Positions 32,740 to 40,893 of a DNA stretch of 64,000 bases are shown here, piece after piece (the first letter of the stretch is position 1; every line of letters starts with the position of its first letter). This stretch comes from Bdellovibrionota bacterium (GTDB lineage: Bacteria > Bdellovibrionota > Bdellovibrionia > Bdellovibrionales > JAEYZS01): contig JAZKEU010000006.1 in the NCBI GenBank assembly GCA_040386775.1, forward strand, positions 16,584 through 80,583, in the 5' to 3' direction. The notes below the pieces were generated by a model that saw nothing but the letters and a program-made list of their open reading frames with translations, made no database searches and was not told where the DNA came from. The position numbers were made by a program, and so were the translations under genes.

Positions 32740-33543
32740 ATGAAGGTGTGGTTTTTATTAGTAATAACAATTCTATCTGTTTCTATAGAAACTTGGGCTC
32801 AAAACTCGCCTAAAGCTACCTATTTAGGTCATAGAATTGACCTCATTTCGGAAGCCTACTTGGGACTTCCTTATCTGATTGACCCCCTCGGAGAAAACAA
32901 AGGCTACGACAAAGATCCGCTCTATCGCTTTGATGGGTTTGATTGCACAACTTATGTAGAAACCGTGATCGCCGAAGCTCTCGCCACTAGCGAAGAAAAT
33001 TTTAAAGAAAATATGAATGAAATTCGCTATAGAAATGCAAAGGTCGATTTCGTCACCAGAAATCATTTCACCAATATCGACTGGATCCAAAACAATCGAA
33101 GAAATGGAATTCTTTTCGATGCCACCAAAATACTTTTCAAAAATCATTATAAAGTTTCAGAGACGATCATTAATAAATCTGCGTGGTTCAAGATGGTCCA
33201 CAAAATGGATTATAAATCTCGACTTAAAATTTCAAAACTAGCCTACCTTCCTCTCGCGGAAGTAACACCAGAACTACTTTCCAAAATCAAATCCGGATCT
33301 ATCATAAATATTGTAAGACCAAACTGGCTTCCTAAAGATAAAGATGGAATAAATAAAACTGGAACTGAACTTGATATTTCTCATCAAGGATTTGCCATTT
33401 GGAAAAACGACGGAATTCTGTATTACAGAAATGCGAGCTCAAGCGCAAAGAAAGTCACGGAAGAACCACTTCTGGGCTATCTCGAAAGAATGAAATCCAT
33501 CAAATCTATCGGCGGCATTAACGTGCTTGAAGTTAGACGTTAG
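32740..33543 (+). CDS. DUF1460 family cell-wall amidase-like protein
   Basis: A 267-residue exported protein with signal peptide MKVWFLLVITILSVSIETWA. The family's papain-like core is visible: FDGFDCTTYVETVIAEAL with the likely nucleophile Cys, TRNHFTNIDWIQNN with a conserved His, and DISHQGFAIWKNDGILYYRNAS with the second His. DUF1460 proteins of known structure are NlpC/P60-related N-acetylmuramoyl-L-alanine amidase-like enzymes. Action on peptidoglycan in the periplasm is inferred from the family. A TAAATA 11 bases before the ATG hints at a very short leader. Its stop overlaps that of hutH inside a palindrome. Confidence 0.82.
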   Translation: MKVWFLLVITILSVSIETWAQNSPKATYLGHRIDLISEAYLGLPYLIDPLGENKGYDKDPLYRFDGFDCTTYVETVIAEALATSEENFKENMNEIRYRNAKVDFVTRNHFTNIDWIQNNRRNGILFDATKILFKNHYKVSETIINKSAWFKMVHKMDYKSRLKISKLAYLPLAEVTPELLSKIKSGSIINIVRPNWLPKDKDGINKTGTELDISHQGFAIWKNDGILYYRNASSSAKKVTEEPLLGYLERMKSIKSIGGINVLEVRR

Positions 33544-33555
33544 AATTCTAACGTC
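33536..33555. repeat. 20-bp perfect palindrome carrying two opposing stop codons
   Basis: GACGTTAGAATTCTAACGTC equals its own reverse complement. The TAG of the DUF1460 gene (33541-33543) and the TAA of hutH (complement of 33540-33542) both lie in it. As RNA it forms an 8-bp stem with an AATT loop in either direction. Confidence 0.9.
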
Positions 33556-35057
33556 GGCATGACACCCATCAAAGAATTGTCCGCAATCAAATTTCTAATC
33601 GCTTTAATGTCTAAAGCAAAAATACGATCTTTTTCTGCATACGGAACTTTGGTTCTAATCAAATCATAGGCTGCTTTCACGGTACCTGCGGGTTGTAATG
33701 GCTTTAACAAATCCAAAGCTTGAGTTGCGCTCAATAATTCCATAGCCAAAACGTTTTCCGCATTGTCCACAATCTTACTAAATTTTCTAGCAGCAATGGT
33801 TCCCATGGAAACATGATCTTCTTTGTCTGCGGACGTGGGAATGCTGTCCACCGATGCGGGATGAGACAAAATTTTATTTTCACTTACTAGTGAAGCTGCA
33901 GCCACTTGTACTATCATGTGACCAGAATTCAATCCTGAATCCTTTGTTAAGAAAGCCGGAAGCCCACTCATAGAAGGGTTGATCAGCTTTTCAATTCTAC
34001 ATTCTGAGATACTCGCCATTGCAGACATTGCAATCGCCATGAAATCCAATTGGAAAGCTACAGGCTCACCATGGAAATTTCCACAGGATAAAATTTTGTC
34101 ATGCTCATCAAACACTAAAGGATTATCCGTAGAAGAGTTTGCTTCGATCTCTAAAGTTTTTAGACCCACTCTCAGCGCATCCTTAGTCGCTCCATGAACT
34201 TGTGGCATGCATCTTAGAGAATAGGCATCCTGAACTCTTGAGCAGTTCTCATGGCTCTCGGCGATTGGAGAAGTTTTTCCTAAAATTTTAAGCAAATTTC
34301 TAGCTGTTATCGCTTCTCCTGGGTGTGCTCTTGTTGCCGAAATCAATGGATCAAAAGCTGATCTTGTTCCAAGCATTGCCTCCAAAGTCATAGCGCCTGC
34401 CAGATCCATCGTCCAAGCGATTCTTCTCGCACGATAGAGGTTTAGTAAACCCACCGCCGTCATCACTTGGCAGCCGTTGATGAGTGATAAACCCTCTTTA
34501 GCTTGAAGCTCTAGATGAGAGATCTTTTTCTCTTTTAATATATTTGCAACGGGAACTGCTTTGCCGTCACTCCAAACTTCACCTTCACCAATTAAGGCCA
34601 AAGCCAAATGAGATAACGGAGCCAAGTCACCGCTTGCTCCCACACTACCCTGCTGAGGAATCACGGGAATAATATCTGCATTTAAAAATTCTAATATTTT
34701 TTCTACAATCTCAACTCTGATTCCTGAGTGTCCACGCGAAAGAGCATTTGCTCTCAAAAGCATGATGGCTCTTGATTCTTCTTTGGTGAATGGATCACCT
34801 ACTCCACAACAATGAGATCTGATTAAGTTTTTTTGAAGCTCTGCAAGATTCTCATCAGAAATTTTTACGGAACTCAAAGCCCCAAAGCCTGTATTTACTC
34901 CGTATATCACCTCGTGATTTTTAAGTTTATTGATAATATAATCACGAGATTTTTGAATTAATTTTTTTGAACTTTCACTCAAAACAACTTTCGCGTTTTT
35001 ATGAGCTACATCCCAAACTTGATCTATATTTAAACTTTCACCTGTCAGCTGAACCAT
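33540..35057 (-). CDS. hutH: Histidine ammonia-lyase
   Basis: First step of histidine degradation: L-histidine to urocanate and ammonia. The 505-residue protein carries the Ala-Ser-Gly triad that cyclises to the MIO cofactor in GSVGASGDLAPLSH, plus YGVNTGFGAL, GNFHGEPVAF and SMGTIAARK. It is on the same strand as hutU and hutI but separated from them by 2.5 kb or more of unrelated genes. The start ATG has only a weak ribosome-binding site. rpe lies 19 bases upstream on the same strand and could be co-transcribed. Confidence 0.96.
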   Translation of the reverse strand: MVQLTGESLNIDQVWDVAHKNAKVVLSESSKKLIQKSRDYIINKLKNHEVIYGVNTGFGALSSVKISDENLAELQKNLIRSHCCGVGDPFTKEESRAIMLLRANALSRGHSGIRVEIVEKILEFLNADIIPVIPQQGSVGASGDLAPLSHLALALIGEGEVWSDGKAVPVANILKEKKISHLELQAKEGLSLINGCQVMTAVGLLNLYRARRIAWTMDLAGAMTLEAMLGTRSAFDPLISATRAHPGEAITARNLLKILGKTSPIAESHENCSRVQDAYSLRCMPQVHGATKDALRVGLKTLEIEANSSTDNPLVFDEHDKILSCGNFHGEPVAFQLDFMAIAMSAMASISECRIEKLINPSMSGLPAFLTKDSGLNSGHMIVQVAAASLVSENKILSHPASVDSIPTSADKEDHVSMGTIAARKFSKIVDNAENVLAMELLSATQALDLLKPLQPAGTVKAAYDLIRTKVPYAEKDRIFALDIKAIRNLIADNSLMGVMPTLEF

Positions 35058-35076
35058 TTTTTCTACCTATCTTAAA

Positions 35077-35766
35077 CTATCTTAGAGATTGAATTGCTTT
35101 TTTGTATGCGTCGTTAAAATCAGATGCAGTTTCTTTTCCACTGTCGAAAATATAGCTTCCCGAAACAAAAGCATTTGCCCCGGCATCTCTACAAATTTTT
35201 GCAGTTTCTTTGTTAATTCCGCCATCCACCTCGATATGAATATCTAAATTTCTTTTTTCGATTTCTTTTTTTAGTATTTTAATTTTTTCTACCTGCTCAG
35301 GCATAAAACTCTGACCACCAAAACCTGGCTCGACCGTCATAATCAAAACCATCGCCACTTCATCCAAGAACGGTAAGATCTCTGAAAGATTTGTGCTGGG
35401 TCTTAGTGTTATCCCTGGGTTGACGTTTTGAGATTTAATTTTTCTTAAAACATCTAACGGCTCTTTAGTGGCCTCGACATGAATTGTTAAATAATCACTG
35501 CCTGCTTTAATAAATGCATCTACATATTTTTCTGGATTTTCAATCATGAGGTGTACATCCAGCGGTAGCTTGGAAACTTTTTTGATAGCCCTCACCACCG
35601 GCGGGCCAATCGTGATGTTATTCACGAAATGTCCATCCATCACATCAACATGAAGCCAATCTGCTCCAGCTTCGGTGACGGCCTTCACTTCGCGTTCTAT
35701 ATTAGCAAAATCACAAGAAAGGAGACTAGGAGATACAATAATAGATTTACTGTGCAGTTGACTCAA
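35077..35766 (-). CDS. rpe: Ribulose-phosphate 3-epimerase
   Basis: Interconverts ribulose 5-phosphate and xylulose 5-phosphate in the pentose phosphate pathway. A 229-residue TIM barrel with SPSLLSCDFANIEREV, WLHVDVMDGHFVNNITIGP (metal His and Asp), LPLDVHLMIENPE, VEPGFGGQSFMPE and the second metal Asp in IEVDGGIN. The N-terminus overlaps the end of fmt by 20 bases, so translation of the two is coupled. Confidence 0.95.
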   Translation of the reverse strand: MSQLHSKSIIVSPSLLSCDFANIEREVKAVTEAGADWLHVDVMDGHFVNNITIGPPVVRAIKKVSKLPLDVHLMIENPEKYVDAFIKAGSDYLTIHVEATKEPLDVLRKIKSQNVNPGITLRPSTNLSEILPFLDEVAMVLIMTVEPGFGGQSFMPEQVEKIKILKKEIEKRNLDIHIEVDGGINKETAKICRDAGANAFVSGSYIFDSGKETASDFNDAYKKAIQSLR

Positions 35767-36694
35767 AAATATCTCCTTCTTTTAGGGAATAACCTCTTAA
35801 GAAATTATCTACACTCGTTTTTGCTTTTCCTTCAAGCTGAACTTCAGTAATTTTCAGAGAAAAGTCTCCTGTTCCCACGTAAAATGCGTCTTTTTCGACA
35901 CGAATGACTTTGCCCGGTGCGCCCTTTGTTTCAGCGGGCTCGGCACTCAAGATTTTAAGCTGCTTCTTGTTCCAATAAGTCCACGTGCCAGGCCATATAT
36001 CAAAGGCTCTAATCTTGTTGAATATCTCTTCTGCTTTGCTCTGCCAATTGATAATGCCTTCTTCTTTTTTTAACTTCTTAGCAATTGTTACTTTAGATTC
36101 ATCTTGTTTTTCTCCCATCAGATTTCCACGAATGTAATCCATGAGTTCAATTTCTAAAAGTTCTGAAGATAAATTTTTTAATTTTTCGTAAACGGATGCT
36201 GAGGTGTCCCTTGGACTCAATGGAATTTTTCGTACACCAAGAATTGCTCCCGCATCCAACGCTTTCACTACGATTTGCAGAGCAACCCCTGTCTCTTTGT
36301 CACCAGCCTCTACCGATCTTTGAATCGGAGCTGCGCCTCTCCACTTAGGAAGAAGGCTTCCATGCACGTTCACAGCACCAAACGGAAATAGTTTTAAAAA
36401 TTCCTCAGAAACAATCTGTCCAAAGGCAATCACAACAGCAACATCTGCTTTAAGGGATTTTAAGTGCGCGATAAATTCTGGAGTGTTAACGCTTTCGGTG
36501 TTTCTAACAGGTAATTCAAGCTTTAGTGCTGCTTCTTTTACAGGAGTGGACTGCACCTGCATGTTTCGGCCCTTGGGACGATCGGGTTGCGTGATCACTT
36601 CAACAATTTGAAAGTGATCATCTTTGGCCATGCTCATTAAAGGCGTGACTGCAAAATCAGGTGTTCCTAAGAACACAACGCGTACTTTACTCAT
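35747..36694 (-). CDS. fmt: Methionyl-tRNA formyltransferase
   Basis: Formylates initiator Met-tRNA using 10-formyltetrahydrofolate. A 315-residue protein of normal length with RVVFLGTPDFAV, the catalytic region VNVHGSLLPKWRGAAPIQRSV (Asn, His and the SLLP motif), and a C-terminal OB-like tRNA-binding domain starting near residue 205. It lies 12 bases downstream of def, the classic def-fmt pairing in which one enzyme adds the formyl group and the other removes it. Confidence 0.96.
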   Translation of the reverse strand: MSKVRVVFLGTPDFAVTPLMSMAKDDHFQIVEVITQPDRPKGRNMQVQSTPVKEAALKLELPVRNTESVNTPEFIAHLKSLKADVAVVIAFGQIVSEEFLKLFPFGAVNVHGSLLPKWRGAAPIQRSVEAGDKETGVALQIVVKALDAGAILGVRKIPLSPRDTSASVYEKLKNLSSELLEIELMDYIRGNLMGEKQDESKVTIAKKLKKEEGIINWQSKAEEIFNKIRAFDIWPGTWTYWNKKQLKILSAEPAETKGAPGKVIRVEKDAFYVGTGDFSLKITEVQLEGKAKTSVDNFLRGYSLKEGDIFESTAQ

Positions 36695-36706
36695 GAGGGG
36701 ATCTAA

Positions 36707-37318
36707 TCACAGATTTTTTTGATTGTCTTTGGAATTTTCATCGCTATCTTCGCCGTCTTCTTCATTCGATTTTGTCTCATAGCCGAATTTTTTAATGCGA
36801 TCTTTGATTCTATTGGATTTTAAGAAACTCAAACGATCAATAAATAGCTTACCATCTAAGTGATCAATTTCATGCTGAATACAGATTGCCAGAAGGCCAT
36901 CGGACTTGATTCTTATCTTTTCACCTTTTGTATTGAGGTAATCCACTTCCACATAATTTGCTCTTTCTACATTCTCAACATAACCCGGTACACTCAAACA
37001 GCCTTCGCCATAAACAGTTTTACCTTCTTTGACTTTGATTTCAGGATTGATAAGCACCAAGGGATATTGAACACCTTTTTCAAGCTCGGTCATACCCTCT
37101 TCTGTAGGCTTCCCTTCGTCATCATGAGGCCTTGTATCAATCACGATCATGCGATCAAGTCTTCCAACCTGAGGCGCCGCCAAACCCACTCCGCGCGAAT
37201 CGTACATCGTTTCCAACATGCTTTGCGAATAAAGAACAAGCTCTTCCGTAACCTCTTTTACAGGTTTAGAAAGTTCTCTTAATTTTGGATTTGGGAACGT
37301 TAAAATCTCTAAAATCAT
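36707..37318 (-). CDS. def: Peptide deformylase
   Basis: Removes the N-formyl group from new proteins. All three motifs are present: GVGLAAPQVG, EGCLSVPG with the metal Cys, and QHEIDHLDGKLF with the two metal His and the catalytic Glu. It is 203 residues, about 35 longer than E. coli Def: there is a small insert after the first motif (HDDEGKPTEEGMTELEKG), and a charged Glu/Asp/Asn-rich C-terminal tail. First gene of the def-fmt-rpe unit. Confidence 0.96.
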   Translation of the reverse strand: MILEILTFPNPKLRELSKPVKEVTEELVLYSQSMLETMYDSRGVGLAAPQVGRLDRMIVIDTRPHDDEGKPTEEGMTELEKGVQYPLVLINPEIKVKEGKTVYGEGCLSVPGYVENVERANYVEVDYLNTKGEKIRIKSDGLLAICIQHEIDHLDGKLFIDRLSFLKSNRIKDRIKKFGYETKSNEEDGEDSDENSKDNQKNL

Positions 37319-37335
37319 ACAACCATTTTAACGCA

Positions 37336-38415
37336 TTATTTCTTGAGGCGCAAGAGCAAGAAAGTAGAGAGAGCTAGAGTGAATATATTAGGCAACCAGG
37401 CACTCAATATGGGTGATAAATACCCATGCCGACCCATAGTTAGGCCTACGCTCAAAAGAGCCCAATATCCAAATGCTAGACCCAAACAGAGTCCTACGCT
37501 CATCATTCTACCACCTGTTCTGGTATTAAAAACACTAAAAGGAATACCAATAAAGGCCATGACAAATGCGGCCAATGCGAAGCCATATTTCGAATGTAGA
37601 TCCACCTCATAGCGAAGTGTATTTAAGCCCGCCTCTTTGTTTTTCTTGATGTATTCTCTCAGTTCCTTAATGGAAACCACTTCCGAAAACTTTGAGGACT
37701 CTTGGATATCGCCAATTTCATCATCGATGATGATGGATTTTTCTTGAAAAGATTGATTCATCGGAAAACTAGAATCACCCGTGAATAATGTTACTGTGCC
37801 GTCTAGAAGTTTCCATTCTTTTGGTTCTAGTTTTGCTGTTTTTGCAACAATCAATTGGACCAAATTCCATTTGTCATCAAAGTAGTAAAACGACAATCCT
37901 TCGGCGATTTGAGTTTCCGCATCGAAGGCTTTGATATTGAAAAGCATGTTGTCTTGGCGGTACCAAATTTTTGAGTTCTTCACAGCAGAATACATCGCCG
38001 GACGATCTCTGATCTCTACATACCAAGTGTAGTTTTTCTTTTTGTTTGTGATAGGCAAAATACGATCGCTCATCCAGAAAGACATTACTGTTACACCAGC
38101 AACGATGATTAAAATCGGAGCACTCACTCTCGCCAAACTATTTCCAATGCTAAAAAGAGCCACAAGTTCGCTATTCTTATTGAGTCCGCCAAGTGTAAAT
38201 AGCGTTCCGATGAGACTGGCTGCCGGCAAAAGCTGATAAATAATTGCAGGAGTCGAGTAGAGATAAAACTTCACCATGTTCAGAAGAGAAGTTTGCACAC
38301 CTACAAAATTTGAGAGAGCATCAATCGTTAAAAAAAGAGTTACAAGGACCAAGATGCTTCCGAAGAAGTAGCTCAAGAAAAGCTTTGCAATGTACTTGTC
38401 GATTATATCTAACAT
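37336..38415 (-). CDS. lptG: LptF/LptG family lipopolysaccharide export permease
   Basis: Inner-membrane part of the Lpt machine that moves lipopolysaccharide to the outer membrane. The 359-residue protein has the family layout: three helices (IAKLFLSYFFGSILVLVTLFL, then two more by residue 115), a periplasmic beta-jellyroll (about 125-265, including MLFNIKAFDAETQIAEGLSFY) and three C-terminal helices (FALAAFVMAFIGIPFSV onward). LptG is preferred over LptF because the opening YIAKLFLSYFFGS resembles it; this is not certain. AGGGG precedes the ATG. It is 17 bases upstream of def. Confidence 0.85.
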   Translation of the reverse strand: MLDIIDKYIAKLFLSYFFGSILVLVTLFLTIDALSNFVGVQTSLLNMVKFYLYSTPAIIYQLLPAASLIGTLFTLGGLNKNSELVALFSIGNSLARVSAPILIIVAGVTVMSFWMSDRILPITNKKKNYTWYVEIRDRPAMYSAVKNSKIWYRQDNMLFNIKAFDAETQIAEGLSFYYFDDKWNLVQLIVAKTAKLEPKEWKLLDGTVTLFTGDSSFPMNQSFQEKSIIIDDEIGDIQESSKFSEVVSIKELREYIKKNKEAGLNTLRYEVDLHSKYGFALAAFVMAFIGIPFSVFNTRTGGRMMSVGLCLGLAFGYWALLSVGLTMGRHGYLSPILSAWLPNIFTLALSTFLLLRLKK

Positions 38416-38465
38416 GAACCCCTAGCGTATTCCCCAATCAATTTCCAAGTCAAACGTACTTTATG

Positions 38466-38494
38466 TTGACTCTCTTTTTTAAAAATCGTTTACT
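38466..38494 (+). promoter_or_regulatory. Promoter abutting the response-regulator start
   Basis: TTGACT, 17 bases, TTTACT (38489-38494), with the ATG at 38501. The predicted transcription start coincides with the A of the ATG, so the message would be leaderless; no ribosome-binding site is visible. Confidence 0.4.
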
Positions 38495-38500
38495 TTGTGT

Positions 38501-39625
38501 ATGGCTTTACGCGTCTTACTCGCAGACAATAGTGAAACAATTAAGAAAGTCATTCAGCTGACTCTTCAAGATTTCGCAATGGATCTTCGCATTGTCACGC
38601 TTGGGGTAGACGTTCTCGATGTGGCTTTGCAGTTTAAGCCAGACATTGTATTTGTAGACATTCTACTTCAGAAAAAAAATGGCTACGAAGTTTCTAAAGA
38701 ATTAAAAAATAATGTTCATCTCAAAAATACTCCTGTTGTTCTGATGTGGAGTGGATTCATGGAATTCGATGAGCCGAAGGCAAAAGAATCCTTGGCCGAT
38801 GCTCGCCTTGAAAAACCTTTCGACGCTGACACTTTAAAGAACTTAGTTACTTCATTAGTTAAAAAACAAGCACCGGAGGATATTTCTAATTTCTTAGATT
38901 TTCCGAGCCGCGGTACTGCAACAAAACCCGTGCCCCCAACCTCTGCTCCTAAAACTGAAAAACATGAAGATCCTCTAAAGTCTTTGGATAAAATCAAATC
39001 TGAAGCTGAAAAGTTTCAGCCAGGCAATCTCAAAAAACCAGTTGTAATCGAAAAGTTCAAGCCTATCGAACTTCCCGACTTAGCAGATGTGATTGATAAT
39101 TTTGAAACGAAAGCTCCTCAAGAAGACGAATTTGAAATGCAGTCTTTAGACAAAACCACAGGCTTTGGCTATCGTAAACCAGCAGAGCCTGATGGAGACA
39201 CCTCCTTTCAACAAACCAAATCCTTTATCATAAATCTTCCTGATGATGCCGGGACCGAGGAAGTGCCTTTAGAAATTGAACCCATTGATAGCGTCGAGGA
39301 TATGAGTTTTCTACTTAATCCCGAAAGCGTTGAAAAAGAAACTCAAGCTGCTACAAAAATCACCACTAGAGCTCCTGAACTCAAGAAAGTAGAACCACCA
39401 AAAATGCCTGCATCCGCACCTGCTCATCCAGCCACTGCAGCACCAAAGACCCCGATGGCCTCCCAAGCTCCTCTTCCTACACTTGAAGACATTGAAAGAA
39501 TCGTAAGAGAAGAAGTCCGCGAAGCCATCGAAAAAATGGTTTGGCAAGTCGTTCCTGAAATGGCTACTCAACTTATTAAAAAAGAATTAGACCGTCTGCT
39601 GAAAGACAATGAATCAAAGCCGTGA
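38501..39625 (+). CDS. RomR-like response regulator (REC, proline-rich linker, helical tail)
   Basis: A 374-residue protein starting at the ATG 38501 (an in-frame TTG lies 6 bases earlier). Residues 4-120 form a complete receiver: LLADN, Asp53 in IVFVDILLQ, Ser/Thr region VVLMWSG and Lys in LEKPFD. A long Pro/Ala/Glu-rich linker follows (about 130-320). The last 50 residues form a conserved helical output (IERIVREEVREAIEKMVWQV, then PEMATQLIKKELDRLL). This architecture resembles the polarity regulator RomR of Myxococcus and Bdellovibrio, where the tail targets the protein to cell poles; orthology is not proven. Its stop overlaps the nadC start by 4 bases. Confidence 0.78.
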   Translation: MALRVLLADNSETIKKVIQLTLQDFAMDLRIVTLGVDVLDVALQFKPDIVFVDILLQKKNGYEVSKELKNNVHLKNTPVVLMWSGFMEFDEPKAKESLADARLEKPFDADTLKNLVTSLVKKQAPEDISNFLDFPSRGTATKPVPPTSAPKTEKHEDPLKSLDKIKSEAEKFQPGNLKKPVVIEKFKPIELPDLADVIDNFETKAPQEDEFEMQSLDKTTGFGYRKPAEPDGDTSFQQTKSFIINLPDDAGTEEVPLEIEPIDSVEDMSFLLNPESVEKETQAATKITTRAPELKKVEPPKMPASAPAHPATAAPKTPMASQAPLPTLEDIERIVREEVREAIEKMVWQVVPEMATQLIKKELDRLLKDNESKP

Positions 39626-40443
39626 ATATATTTACAATCATTGAGCAGGCATTCAAAGAAGATTTGCCTTCAGGAGATATAACTACTGATTCACTCGCTG
39701 TCAAAAACTACCCAGGCTCTGCAAAGCTTCTTGCAAAAAGTGATTTGGTTTTATCGGGCTCTGCTCTTTTTGAAAAATGCATAAAACATCTAGAGCCTCA
39801 AGCCCAAGTGAAATGGCTTTTTAAAGATGGCGAAGCCATTTTAGAAAAACAAACTATCTGCACGATCAAAGGAAATTTAGTCGATATCATTAAGGCAGAA
39901 AGAGTCGCGCTTAACTTTCTGGGGCGATTTTCAGGAATCGCAACGCTCACCCGAAGATTTGCCAACGAAGTTCGCCACACGAATACCAAAATTCTTGATA
40001 CCAGAAAAACTACACCACTCTATAGAGTCTTTGAAAAAAAAGCAGTTTTAGATGGCGGAGGAAAGAATCACCGAAATGATCTGAGTGACGAGGTGATGAT
40101 AAAAGAAAATCACGTACGAATTGCCGAGTCCCTTGAGAAAGCTATAGATCAGGTCAGATCGCAAACAAAGAAGTTTATGACCGTTGAGGCACACTCGATG
40201 GAAGACGTTCAAATCTGCGTCGATAAGAGCGTAAATAGGATTTTATTGGACAACATGGATCTAGAGACTCTAAAGAAAGCCGTCGAAAAAATTCCAAATC
40301 ACATCGAAACTGAAGCCTCTGGAAACATGACCCTGAATCGCGTAGGAAAAGTTGCTGAAACTGGAGTAGACTTCATTAGCGTTGGAGCACTTACGCACTC
40401 CGCACCCGTCGCAGATATCAGCATGATCTTTGATTGGAAATAA
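39622..40443 (+). CDS. nadC: Nicotinate-nucleotide pyrophosphorylase (quinolinate phosphoribosyltransferase)
   Basis: Makes nicotinate mononucleotide from quinolinate and PRPP in de novo NAD synthesis. A 273-residue full-length enzyme starting with GTG: EDLPSGDITTDS, RVALNFLGRFSGIATLT, KILDTRKTTPLYR, GGGKNHRNDLSD, MIKENHV, LLDNMDLETL and VDFISVGALTHSAP. The GTG overlaps the stop of the response-regulator gene (GTGA), an odd coupling of a polarity-type regulator and a biosynthetic enzyme. Its stop touches that of the convergent gene at 40444. Confidence 0.96.
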   Translation: MNIFTIIEQAFKEDLPSGDITTDSLAVKNYPGSAKLLAKSDLVLSGSALFEKCIKHLEPQAQVKWLFKDGEAILEKQTICTIKGNLVDIIKAERVALNFLGRFSGIATLTRRFANEVRHTNTKILDTRKTTPLYRVFEKKAVLDGGGKNHRNDLSDEVMIKENHVRIAESLEKAIDQVRSQTKKFMTVEAHSMEDVQICVDKSVNRILLDNMDLETLKKAVEKIPNHIETEASGNMTLNRVGKVAETGVDFISVGALTHSAPVADISMIFDWK

Positions 40444-40893
40444 TTAGTAACTGAGAATCCCGACTGGATCGCCTTTAAAGATCTTAGCAACCTTTTCACG
40501 CCCGCGAATCTCTTTAAAACTCTCTGCCGATTTTTGAATTGCTTTTGAAACTTCTTTTTTATTTATCTCGAGACTTGTGAACTCCATTCTACAAGCTGTT
40601 TGCTCCGAAATAACTTTGCACTCGGCCCTAGCATTTTTTCCTATGAGGTCAAAAGATTCAGAACCATATTCACCAGACAAAACAACATTTGGAAACTCGG
40701 CACCGACCAGTTCTGCAGGCATTTTATAAGTTAGAATAACGCTTGTGCCTTCGATGACAATTTTAGGATTTTCGATTTCAAAGATTGCATACTCTTCCAA
40801 TTCCGGATGTACCGGTACGCTGTAATATGCTCTTTTCTCAGAAGCAAATGCACTCGCTGAAATTAAACTCAATAGTAAAATTAAAATTTTCAT
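40444..40893 (-). CDS. Small secreted protein coupled to the TPR regulator
   Basis: A 149-residue protein with a signal peptide (MKILILLLSLISASAFAS). The mature part starts with YYSVPVHPELEEYAIFEIEN and is beta-rich (VIEGTSVILTYKMPAELVG, FPNVVLSGEYGSESFDLIG), with two Cys (AECKVISEQTACRME) that could form a disulfide. A short charged helical tail ends the chain. Its ATG overlaps the stop of the upstream regulator gene by 4 bases, so its synthesis is coupled to that of the regulator. No family is recognised; a periplasmic sensor or partner for the divergent redox operon is a guess. Confidence 0.7.
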   Translation of the reverse strand: MKILILLLSLISASAFASEKRAYYSVPVHPELEEYAIFEIENPKIVIEGTSVILTYKMPAELVGAEFPNVVLSGEYGSESFDLIGKNARAECKVISEQTACRMEFTSLEINKKEVSKAIQKSAESFKEIRGREKVAKIFKGDPVGILSY

